NCBI GenBank assembly: GCA_011033025.1
Contig: WFMF01000245.1
Location: forward strand, 124,001 to 188,000
Reading direction: 5' to 3'
DNA from: Beroe forskalii
Lineage: Eukaryota; Ctenophora; Nuda; Beroida; Beroidae
Length of the DNA: 64,000 bases
The notes below the pieces were generated by a model. It made no database searches, had not been told where the DNA came from, and saw only the letters and a program-made list of their open reading frames with translations. Shown piece by piece: positions 1-10,545 of this stretch (the stretch's first letter is position 1; each line of letters begins with the position of its first letter). A program made the position numbers and the translations under genes.

Positions 1-613
1 AACCGGATCTCATGGCCGGATCACTTACTTGACAAAAAGACGTTTTTTGGGTTGATTTGCCAATTACTCAACAACAAATTATCCATTGAAATTTTAACAT
101 ACTGGAGCTTGTCTTTAATCACGGTATGATGAAAGTCTGTAAGTTTGGTCTTCAGATGACTCCTGTGACAGCTTTTACTTTTGATTTGACCGTATTCGTT
201 CCAATTTTGAGTTAATCGACTTTTTTTTGAAATTTGCATTCATTGAAAATATGTACTTGCGTTTCAAGTCATTTCTCGAGTTCTTCACCCGAAAGCTTGC
301 TAATGGGTTCCAATTATCTGCCTTATATCACCCTCCAAATTTGGTCCGATTTTATCACACAAACTTCTTTTTTGAAAGATCAGACATTATTGTCACAAAA
401 TCGTCAGAATTTTTACATGAATTTTTACATGAGGTTCAATGAAATTTATGTCACAATTTTTTCCCTCCCCATAGACCTTTTTGTGAATACAAAAAGGCAA
501 ATGAGAGGGTTAGCAGAGAACGTGTTTGGGAAGGTGAGAAATAGGATATTTGCATAGCAGGTACAGATTTGCAATACGACTACTGTAATTTCTGGAAAGT
601 GCCCGGAAAGTGC

Positions 614-694
614 GAGGGAGATATGTCCACAAATTTTGAGGGAGATGTCCACAAATTTGAGGGAGATGTCCTCATATTTGAGGGAGATATCGTC
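614..694. repeat. Short tandem repeat, about 21-bp unit, four copies
   Basis: Four head-to-tail units built on GAGGGAGATGTCCACAAATT, with drift in the last two. A plus-strand frame through it gives a FEGDV-type repeat, but nothing upstream or downstream looks coding, so I treat it as a minisatellite. Confidence 0.7.
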
Positions 695-1384
695 AACAAT
701 GGTACCATCAAGCGGAGTCGCGTAGCAACCTTAATTGCGCGCGCAATTGCGCGCTTTCACTCCGCAAGATTAGGATGGATGTTCATATCGAGCAGTTTTG
801 TGCGCGGCGCTGCGGCTCAACATCATGCGTGGCGCGCTCAAGTTAAGCTTTGCCTTTAGTTAGCCGATCAAATTTTTAGCGAAAATTCAAGCGCCGAGTC
901 AACACTTTACCAATGTTTGAAATTCGAGCAATTTTGAACAATTTATGGTGGAAAAACAAGTTACTGTATCATGAAATTGTGTATCATGAAATTGTATCAT
1001 CAATGCTAGTTGCTCCAACTCCAAGTTCAACCGTGAAAACCATGGCAAACTACTTAACTACGGAGTTTCTGAAATAACTTCGCGAAGTAATTCAATTGCG
1101 TTGTTTAAAAGCTCATCAACGTGGATCGAAGCTGCCTACGTCCCACATGCATTATATAGAATTGCACGTTTCTATTTATATCTTCTTCAAGCTCGGGGGA
1201 GGGAAATTAAGCGCCCGCAGATGGGTAACGGGCGCAATTCTTGTTGTACCTACCTCTTGTACCTCTTGTAGGTTCTTGCTGGAAATCCGAGCTAGACCAT
1301 CTGTTTTAGACCACCTGTGCTCCAGTCCAGTAGCGAGTTTGAGTTGGGAGAGGTATACCCGGGTACTGGTGGTTGATCTGGATA

Positions 1385-1720
1385 CGTGCTCATGATATGG
1401 GATGTTAGTCTCGATTTGAAAGACTCTATGGACGGAGCACAGGTGACGCTGCAGGGGAGAATGTTCCAAAGCTTTAAATAGTCACTGCGAATGATTTATC
1501 AAACAGTGACTTGGCGTAGGATGGGGCTTTCTTGGGTAGAGGTGGAACAGAGCATCGAGTTCTAGACGGATGTGTTCGTAGGACTTCAGTTGGAGGTCAT
1601 TGGGAGCGATACCTTTGAGAATCTTCCAAACCTGGATGATGATGTATCTTTCTCGGCGTCTCTGGATTGACATGAGATCTAACTTTTTTAGGCGTTCCCA
1701 ATAACTGAGACCTTTGCAGC
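1385..1720 (-). mobile_element. Non-LTR retrotransposon (LINE) fragment, reverse-transcriptase C-terminus
   Basis: On the minus strand the translation contains LSYWERLKKLDL followed by RRRERYIIIQVWKILKG. This is the thumb and post-RT signature seen at the end of CR1/L2/Jockey-type LINE polymerases. Further on, in shifted frames, come SYAKSLFDKSFAV and KLWNILP with SIESFKSRL, also typical of that C-terminus. At least one frame change and an in-frame stop separate these pieces, so it is a dead 5'-truncated copy. The clade cannot be fixed from so short a piece. Confidence 0.75.
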
Positions 1721-1965
1721 CGGATATTTGTTACAATAACTTTATATATGAATTCCGTCTGATTCCGTTAATTAAAGTATCATCATGTCTGTACCGCTGG
1801 AGCCTGGAGGGCTCTCCCTCCCTCTCTGTTTCCTACTCTTCGAACTGTGGCTTTTACTATGTCAAGCATTGACCAGTGACGTAGCCATAGGGTATGCAGA
1901 CTATGCATTGCACACCCTGAAAAAGTCCCCTGCATAGTCTAAAATTTTAAGAAAATATTCTAATC

Positions 1966-2075
1966 ATAGCTGATTAGACTTAATTTGCCAGCCAACTGTG
2001 AAAATCTGCTTACCTACCCCGGGAATATTTTGCATGCCTTGATCTCAAATCCTGAATACGTGGCTGCCCTATCAG
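1966..2075 (+). repeat. Dispersed repeat, copy 1
   Basis: The stretch from GCTGATT through GCCAGCCAACTGTGAAAATC to AAATCCTGAATACGT recurs in diverged form at 4418-4525 in the same orientation. It has no recognisable ends or coding signal. Confidence 0.55.
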
Positions 2076-2809
2076 CAGGAGAACCGACCCTATCAAGTGA
2101 CCGATTAAACCATCTCCTTACCCTCTTTGGTAACCCACATACCCTTGTCCTAAACCCTACTATTTCATCAGATAACGCCAGATCAATAAATGTTGAAGAC
2201 AGTAAAAGTCATTCATTGAATTATGTTTGAAATTCTAAAAGTCTAAACCATGACAGATGTATTTGGATATTACAATTAATAATTTAATAATTAATTCGAT
2301 GTCTTCTTCGTAGATCTGATGAGTCCCTGTCGTCATCTGTCTTCTTTGTGATCTTTTTAGTCCCCGTTGATACTTGTTGGTAGGATCCTCGCAAGCGTCA
2401 TTATGATTCTGTCTGCAAACTCTGATTATGTCGTCATCTGTCCTCAAAATCTGAGTGTGGATGTAGCAATCTTTCGAGTGCGGCTGGTTGTAGTGTTGAT
2501 AGCCTAACGATTATGGGCCCCTGTCCCTGAAATGGAATTGATTTTATATATCAAACTAAAATTACAATGCATTGAAAATGTAATAGAGGCTAAATGAATA
2601 ACTTGCATTGCAACCACATCTGCGGAATGATATGGGAAAATCAACGAAAGTGAAATGTAAAACGAATGAATTATGTTTTTACCTGATGAAAGTCTTTTAG
2701 TAAAGGGGCACTTGTCTGAATCTGAAATGGTTAATACCTACCTGTTTGCTGTAAAGTATGGTTAGGGATGATAGATACAAGATTTTCCTATCAAATAATA
2801 TCTGGTCTA

Positions 2810-3125
2810 ACTTTTTTTGAACAAAACTAAACGACATCAGACCATTTGGTCGTCATAAATGTTTGAATTTTGTTCAAGTCAAGTTTACCAAAGCACAATA
2901 ATTAAGCTATTTTCTATGATATGCACAAGTCCAAAGTTTCCCCGAACAAAATCAAACGACATCAGACCATTTGGTCGTCATAAATGTTTGAATTTTTATC
3001 GAGTCACGTTGAACTTAGCACAGTTGTAAATATGAGTAATCACAGGACATGTTTCAAGGTTCAAATCGCCTCCACAAATTCAAACGACATCAGACCGTAT
3101 GGTCGTCATAAATATCTGAATATGT
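2810..3125. repeat. Three-copy tandem repeat of about 120 bp with a palindromic core
   Basis: The core GACATCAGACCATTTGGTCG is followed by TCATAAATGTTTGAAT at about 2833, 2950 and 3083, with diverged spacers. The core contains the near-palindrome GACCATTTGGTC, which becomes GACCGTATGGTC in the third copy with its symmetric arms kept. Confidence 0.75.
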
Positions 3126-3187
3126 TTAAGTTGATGTGAAACAAAAAACAAATGAAAATGACTCCTAAACCTAACTAATAGCCCCGG

Positions 3188-3574
3188 TCAAAATAGTGGA
3201 AATCCAGAAAAACAGGCATTTGTTCTTCTGGGTATTCCCAGGCTATTATGACCGGGAGGGGCTCCAACTGCTCCCCCTCCTCTGTTCGGGGTGGCAAGTC
3301 CCCTCGAGAGTGAGGACTTCCACCTCCACCTCCACTCCTCCCCCTCAACACTGGTGCTGGAGGAGGCGAGCGGGAGTGGAGACTCCCTAACCTTACTTCT
3401 AGGCGGCTGATACTTCTCTCTCCGCGGAACGTGGATGAACCCCAACGCCCCGTAGAACCGTGCAAACCGTGACCTCCTGTATGCCTCCACCTCCTCGTCG
3501 TAGATATAAACCCTGTCACTCTTGTTGCTCCTGAAACATTTCTTCACTTTCTTTAAAGTCCTTGACATCTTCAT
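3188..3574 (-). CDS. Possible small basic protein or first coding exon (unrecognised)
   Basis: From an ATG at about 3574 the minus strand reads MKMSRTLKKVKKCFRSNKSD and then an acidic and aromatic stretch (DRVYIYDEEVEAYRR), before a Ser/Pro/Arg-rich tail. The first 50 or so residues look like protein; the rest is GC-rich and low in complexity. A GTAAGG donor-like site lies near 3390, so the coding part may end there as a first exon. A second minus-strand frame (3175-3519) is also open and ends in DFHYFDRGY, so the true frame in the 3' part is unclear. No family was recognised and there is no neighbour support. Confidence 0.3.
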   Translation of the reverse strand: MKMSRTLKKVKKCFRSNKSDRVYIYDEEVEAYRRSRFARFYGALGFIHVPRREKYQPPRSKVRESPLPLASSSTSVEGEEWRWRWKSSLSRGLATPNRGGGAVGAPPGHNSLGIPRRTNACFSGFPLF

Positions 3575-4417
3575 TTTCAATGAAACGTTCGAACGGTTAG
3601 TAAAGTTTTTTAACGTATAAACAATAATATATTACATATTTACAATTACATCACACTTTACACATAAAATACAATTCCTTAAAAAACCCTAAAAACCCCT
3701 AACCTGTTCTTACTTTCTTAGTTATCTGAAAGCATTGAACGCATCTAAACCAAAATCACTTGAAATATATTCATTAATTGTCTCGCCAACCTTCACCCTA
3801 GTACCCCTAATACATCTTACATGACTTTATGCATAAAAAGAAAGTTTGCATCGAAGCCAATTTAAAACGTCATCGTATTGTTCATTGTTTTTTCCGCCAG
3901 CTTTTGACACAAAGATGTAATAAATGTATTACATTCCTTTCCTAATGTGCCAAAACAGTAAAAACGAGTGGCGTAAAAGTTCCATGTTCGTTTGTCATGA
4001 CTCGGTGATTGTAGTTTCTCTTCTTTTCTTTTTCGTGTTGATCCAGAACACTTTTAACACTACTCTTCATTGCTGTGGCACAGAAAGGGTTTGTGACACG
4101 TACATCAAAGTACATCAAAGTACGGTTAGTAAAGTTGATCAGATGTTAGCAAATAGCAAAGCGGGCAACTGGAAATGAGCATGTGACAGGGATATAGTGT
4201 TCCACGTTGCCATGGGGATTTTCCATATTTCAGACTGCTCCTTCAGAATATTTTTTGGTCTGCACGTAACTCGAATAACTCCTTCGCAAGTGCGCGTCGC
4301 ACTGCATTTCACAATACATGCAATCATATCCGTGCTGACTGCTGAATCGGAAAAGTCTCTCTGAAGTGACCCACCGGCCGCGGCCCAAACCTCACAGTAA
4401 AGTGAAGTTTTTGATCA

Positions 4418-4525
4418 TAGCTGATTTGGCCTAGTTTGCCAGTCAACTGTGAAAATCTGTATACCCAGGGAATATTTAGCTTATCCTGATGGCAAATCCT
4501 GGATACGTTACTGGCATTATGAATA
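4418..4525 (+). repeat. Dispersed repeat, copy 2
   Basis: Diverged second copy of the repeat at 1966-2075, sharing GTCAACTGTGAAAATCTG and CAAATCCTGGATACGT. It ends in a TGACGTCA-like site. Confidence 0.5.
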
Positions 4526-4734
4526 TATAATATGACGTCACTGCACATTACCATAACATAAATACCTGACACTTCTGCCCTTGGTTGGTAAAATGCAAGT
4601 GGAACTCAATATCTCTGTATTTCATCACAAACAGCGTGACGTATCCGGTTGCTTGTGTTTAGCTCCATGCGCGTTGCAAGTTTTGTCGGAGACTGATTGG
4701 TAATATTTGTGACAATTTTGAGCTCGAACATCTA

Positions 4735-5460
4735 CTGGATTTTGCGAGAGGGACCTAAGTGTACCAAGTGTACCAAATTATGGGATTTGGTACAAGTGTA
4801 TGTAACCCGAAAATTAGTCGTCACATTTTGATGAAACTTTCCAGTTAGCTCAAGCATGACCCAAAGAACATAAAACTGTCAAAAAATTAGGGGGTCTATA
4901 TGCTAACTTACGAGCTATATTCAAACACAAGAAAATATAATTTTAGCGATTTTCTCAGTATTTTGGTACAACGATTGCTTGAAAACTGGTCGTCACATTT
5001 TAATAAAACTTTCCAGTTAGGTGGAGCATGACTTGAAGAACATAAAACTGTCAAAGAATAGAGGGGTCTATATGCTAAATTTCGAGATATCCCCGAACAC
5101 AAGGAAATACCATTTTTCTTTTGTTTTGTTATAGCTCGGAAGTTAGCTCATAAACCACCCAATTTTTTGACGTTTTTATGTTAGTTGGGCCATGGTCGAC
5201 CTAATTGGAATTTCTCATGAAAATGTGACGACCAGTTTTCGAGTAATCGATGTACCAAAATGCCGTAAAAGTCGCTAAAATAACATTTCCATGTGTTGGA
5301 TTATATCTCGAAAGTTAGCACATAGACCTACCAATTTTTTGACGTTTCTATATTCTTTGGGTCAAGCTTGACTTAACTGAAAAGTTTCTTTAAAATCTGA
5401 CTAGTAGTTTTCGCAAAATTGTTGTACCAAAACACCTTACTTTCGGCAGTATTCTTGGTA
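4735..5460. repeat. Palindromic element: two direct units followed by two inverted units
   Basis: A unit of about 190 bp (marked by GGTCGTCACATTTT, GAACATAAAACTGTCAAA and GGGGTCTATATGCTAA) occurs twice on the plus strand (about 4800-5100) and then twice as its reverse complement (about 5130-5440, marked by TTTTTTGACGTTT and AAAATGTGACGACCAG). The outer edges carry GGTACAA and TTGTACC. The arms are clearly diverged, so it is not young. No ORF was found. Confidence 0.7.
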
Positions 5461-5559
5461 CACTTTCGATTTATGTCCTACTGCATTTTGCTCGGAAACT
5501 TGTCATGTTCGGAACACGCCATTACATTTTTGTGATTGATCATGCGCAAACGGTTGCAT

Positions 5560-5600
5560 GGCACGACGCGCGCGCGCACGTACGTACGTACGTACTGTGA
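5560..5600. repeat. CG/ACGT microsatellite
   Basis: A (CG)n run is followed directly by four ACGT units, ending GTACGTACGTACT. Confidence 0.8.
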
Positions 5601-6187
5601 CGGTGGTGGAAAATCTCTGAATTTTAAAAATTGCACAAAGCGATCATCGATTATAAAACGATTATTGCGCGATAATCGTTCTGAAAAACGATAATCATTT
5701 TGAGAAACAATAATCGTTTTAGTACAATGTACTTCGTTCGATCAGATCTCAAGTTAAGTCGTAATTCTACACATCTCGTTCGTTTTGTCCTACAATTTCG
5801 AAATCAATTTTTACCTCATCTTAGAAAATCGCGTATATATCGATGAATAATCGAGATATCCCAATAATCCAAATGATTTTCTGAAAGCTCGATAAATTTG
5901 AAAAAATCGTTGAGCTATTTCCTTTCCTTCTTGGCGAAAAATGCGCTCGAAAATGATCTATTTTTGCAAAAGAAGCAATGAAATTTGGCTAAGTTGATGA
6001 AGTCATAATAGCATCATAATGACGTCACCAGACTTTCCCACATAGTTTAAGCCACACTCCCACCTTAGATGAACGAAACGTGAAAAACGATTCAAGATTT
6101 ATCAATGGAAGCAAAACGTAGCTTCTTAGCTCCTTTTAACTTTTTCAATGCTGCAAAATATTTGCGACGGAAGGAATTCAGGCTTGT

Positions 6188-6242
6188 CTCCACGAGAGCC
6201 TTCATTATCTATGACAATGACGTCACTCGGATGAATACAGTA
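6188..6242. repeat. Short fragment of a dispersed TGACGTCA-containing repeat
   Basis: The words GAGAGCCTTCATTATC and TATGACAATGACGTCACTC are also present at 45151-45186 in the terminal region of an element in block B. This looks like a solitary end of that family. Confidence 0.5.
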
Positions 6243-6289
6243 TCAATTTGAGTTGAGCACATCTTGAGCTGTTAATGAATGAATCTTAT

Positions 6290-7480
6290 TAACAACGTGT
6301 TAACAACCTCATAAACAACGGTACCTTATTAACAACACCACCTTATCAACAACACTATCTTATTTACAATGGTGTCTCATTAATAACGGTACCTCATTAA
6401 CAACGGTACCTTATTAACAGCGGTACCTTATTTACACGGTACCTTGTTAACAACGGTACCTTGTTAACAACGGTTCCTTATTAACAACACTACCTTTTTT
6501 AGAACGGTACCTTATTAACAACACTACCTTATTTACAACGGTACCTTATTAACACGGTACCTTGTTTAAAAGCGGTACCTTATTAACAACGGTACCTTAT
6601 TAACAACGGTACCTTATTAACAACGGTACCTTGTTAACAACGGCACCTTATTAACAACGGCACCTTATTTACACGGTACCTTGTTAACAACGGTACCTTG
6701 TTAACAACGGTACCTTATTAACAACGGTACCTTGTTAACAACGGTACCTTATTAACAACGGTACCTTATTAACATGGTACCTTGTTAACAACGGCACCTT
6801 ATTAACAACGGCACCTTATTTACACGGTACCTTGTTAACAACGGTACCTTATTAACACGGTACCTTGTTAACACCGGTACCTTGTTAACAACGGGACCTT
6901 GTTAACAACGGGACCTTGTTAACAACGGTACCTTGTTAACAACGGTACCTTGTTAACAACGGTACCTTGTTAACAACGGTACCTTGTTAACAACGGTACC
7001 TTATTTGCACGGTACCTTGTTAACAACGGTACCTTATTAACACGGTACCTTGTTAACAACGGTACCTTATTAACACGGTACCTTGTTAACAACGGTACCT
7101 TGTTAACAACGGTACCTTGTTAACAACGGTACCTTGTTAACACGGTACCTTGTTAACACGGTACCTTGTTAACACGGTACCTTGTTAACACGGTACCTTG
7201 TTAACACGGTACCTTGTTAACACGGTACCTTGTTAACACGGTACCTTGTTAACACGGTACCTTGTTAACAACGGTACCTTGTTAACACGGTACCTTGTTA
7301 ACACGGTACCTTGTTAACAACGGTACCTTGTTAACAACGGTACCTTGTTAACAACGGTACCTTGTTAACAACACTACCTTATTAACAACACTACCTTATT
7401 AACAACACTACCTTATTAACAACACTACCTTATTAACAACACTACCTTATTAACAACACTACCTTTTTAACAACACTAGC
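6290..7480. repeat. Large minisatellite of 16-17-bp units (GGTACC/GTTAAC)
   Basis: About 70 units of AACAACGGTACCTTGTT or the variant with TTATT; a 16-bp form lacking one A dominates at about 7140-7310. Every unit holds the palindromes GGTACC and (with TTGTT) GTTAAC. The last six units change to AACAACACTACC. The sequence after the array (CAAGACAACTTGAACA, then CGTCCTTATATATG) also follows the arrays at 34.8, 38.4 and 49.4 kb. The array therefore travels with a flanking unique segment. Confidence 0.9.
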
Positions 7481-7586
7481 AAGACAACTTGAACATTAAA
7501 ACACGAGTAGAAATAATGGCGACATTTGCAGAACACGTCCTTATATATGTTGGTTGACACCACTCCACACCCAATCAACCATTACG

Positions 7587-7745
7587 AATATCGCTACGTA
7601 CGCATACCAATTCTATGACGTTGACACCACTTAGCATGACGAACAACGCTACGTACGCATACCAATTCTATGACGTTGACACCACTTTGCATGACGAACA
7701 ACGCTACGTACGCATACCAACTCTATGACGTTGACACCACTTAGC
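7587..7745. repeat. 55-bp tandem repeat, three copies
   Basis: The unit contains GCTACGTACGCATACCAA and TATGACGTTGACACCACTT. The same words occur once in the segments downstream of the other 17-bp arrays (near 35390, 38990 and 50690), so here one piece of that dispersed unit has been triplicated. Confidence 0.75.
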
Positions 7746-7999
7746 ATCACTTGCGCCTTCCAGGCACCACTGAAGTGCACCAGCTGCCTTATCTTCCAAT
7801 CAAGGTGGTCTACCTTCCCACTACTCCCGAATATGCATGCAATGCGTGGAATTGTATGCATGCAATCGGAATGTAACCTACGTGTATGCACTGCATACCT
7901 TAAGGAGGTGACGCCTGATGGGTTTCAGCTCTTTGGTCTATATTACTGTTATATCGGCTTCAATTTTACTGTTATATTCAATTCTAACGAATAACCCTG

Positions 8000-10545
8000 G
8001 GATTTACTCAAATTAGGATACGCAATGGGTTGATTTTCTACGAATGTGGCTTATGTCTTATCATTGAGGTTAAAACATCCCATATCTCTACTTTTTGAAA
8101 CGGTCCGAGATAGCCAAATTAACAACATCACTTAAACGGAATAATGGACAAACGTGCTGAGCTTCTTTGTTTTTGCAGATTGCTATTTACAAGCGACGAC
8201 ATGATTGGTGATTGAACGTGGATAAATTTTATATCATGCATGGAAGATTCATGCATACATGTATGCATATTAAATGGAATTTATGCATTTATTTTCTTGC
8301 GCGGCTTGTGCAACGAGCAGTCCGCGCGCGCGCGTTGCATTACTCGGTGTCTCTTGTCAGGACTTTGCATTTTGATAAATTCGCGTGATGCTAGTTCTTT
8401 TAGGTTATTTTGCATTTTTGTCCCAGAACCATGTTTATTGCCTCTCGCTACAGTTATTACAATAGAACGTTGCGAGCCGTTGTACGATGAAGGTACGCTT
8501 AAGAATTTGCCAAAAAGCGATGTATGCAGTTTGCATTGATTAATAGGGTTTAAATTTCGGTATCCTACCGTTTGTCCGGATAATCCAGTAATCGGTGATT
8601 ATGAATTCTCATTTATGGTTTTCCAAATCTGCAGTGAAGTTTGGGTGAAGTTATTGGTGGCACCATCATCATGATCTGTTCGTCAAATTTTAGTTGCGAA
8701 GCTTACCGGAAATTAACCTAGCCCCCTCCACGCATACATTTGCGTTTAATTTGAATTGCCTTGTATAATTTTACAAGAATCTACGTAAAATTTACCGATT
8801 TTATTGTCGTTTTCCATTCACCGTTTGAATACGAGTTAATTTCAGGTTGCATGCATGGCTAGTATGAGCTGTTTATTGATTGATAATGGTACCCCAGACA
8901 TCCGATTATCAAACAGTATTTCTGGTGAGCCTTTATTTCAACATTAATATAGATTAGTGGTCATTTTCAATTCAAATACCCAAAATTTTCATTTGATTCA
9001 ACATCAGCCCCCCTTTTTCCTACCACTGATTTTGAAAATTTGGTGAAAACATTCACTTGTTATCATCACTCGTCCGTTGATGAGATTTTTTGCAGGGATC
9101 TGGTTAGAAATTGCTGTTCTCATCAGAACTGAATTTCATGCAGGACCCTTCTCCAAGTAAGAGGTATTTGTTTCGTACAACTATAAAAACTAGCTTTCTG
9201 AAGTTTTGTAATGATAATAATGATAATAATACACAATGAACTATTGAATTTCAAATTCCATGAACATCAATTGGAATCTCTGAACACCACTAAGACACAA
9301 AACTTCCAAAATAATTATTATCCTATTTCTCGGGATACCCAATTTCTTACATACTAAATTAAGTCTTGATTTCTAATTTGCTGTTTGGCAGCCTTGTAAG
9401 CACTCGCTCCCATTGTATTTCAGCTCATACAATATGAATGCTAACTGATCGTCGGTCGAGTTTGGGTAAACAAATAAATCGTTAGGTTTTTAGAAACCAA
9501 ATTTCAACACACTAGAAACCAAATATAAAAATTCCAAACTACGGATACAATTCTTGTTCAATGTTCCAATACCTGAACTTAATTATCTTCCACATCATCG
9601 CTTTACCTATTGCCCATGCAAACTCTTTCTGTATCTTAAATTCAATTAGTTGTAACAATTAACACATTTAATAAGCCCATTATTTCATAACCTCCAACCC
9701 TTCACTTTTTATCGCTATTTTTATCGCAAACAAACCTTAAATTGAATGAAGGGAATTAATTTATCTACGGTCTCATGAATAGTATTCGGTTTCATTCGTG
9801 CCTTCCTCAGATTAATTGCCTTCATAGGTGTTTAAGGCTTGTCTGCGTTCCATTTTAAAATGTTTTTATATTTTATCTTAAACATTCAGCTTGATTTCAC
9901 GTTTTGGGTTTTCTTGGGTAAATACTACAGAATTATTTAAATGTACTCACTAATAGCTAAAACTATATATTTAAATCGGTTATATGAATCAAGAACAAAC
10001 ACACACCTTTGAAAAATTTTTGTCAAATAAATTAAAAACTTTAAAACAACAATATCAACTCAGTTTCTCTAATATTCAGCATGACAGACGCGAGTCCTTT
10101 TGCTGAAGTTACTAACATCACAAAATGACAAAATTATTAGAAAATCTTTAACAAAACATCAAACTTTTACTTGCTGTAGAAGTGTCATATAAAATCATCG
10201 TGTTTAAAACACCTACATAGTGTATAATATATATATGATTGCCAAATTTCTTTTAACGATTTTGCAAGACTACGATGTTGAAAACATTGAATTTTAGATT
10301 TATTTGACACATCCAAAGCATTGCTTAACATTAACTATTGGATCTCAATAGTGTATTGGACTAGAACCAGTCTTCGTATTCCTGAATGTATGAATTTAAA
10401 TGTAAACCTTATAAAAAACCAAATAGCACATTTCATCCTTAGCCTGTGACATGCTACAAAGGGTACATTTCAAGCGTTAAAATGCGTGTACAAATTCTAA
10501 ACTACATTAGTATTAATTTCGGCACACTGTTCCGACACAGTTTCA
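8000..10545. other. AT-rich intergenic region with nothing recognisable
   Basis: I see no convincing exon, RNA gene or terminal-repeat element here. There is a short GC-alternating patch at about 8322-8337 and a TAATGATAATAATA run near 9210. Part of it will be the 3' untranslated sequence of the minus-strand gene ending at 10546. Confidence 0.5.

Noticed and set aside
6290-7480. CRISPR-like repeat array
   Set aside because: The units are contiguous, without unique spacers, and the DNA is animal nuclear sequence. It is a minisatellite.
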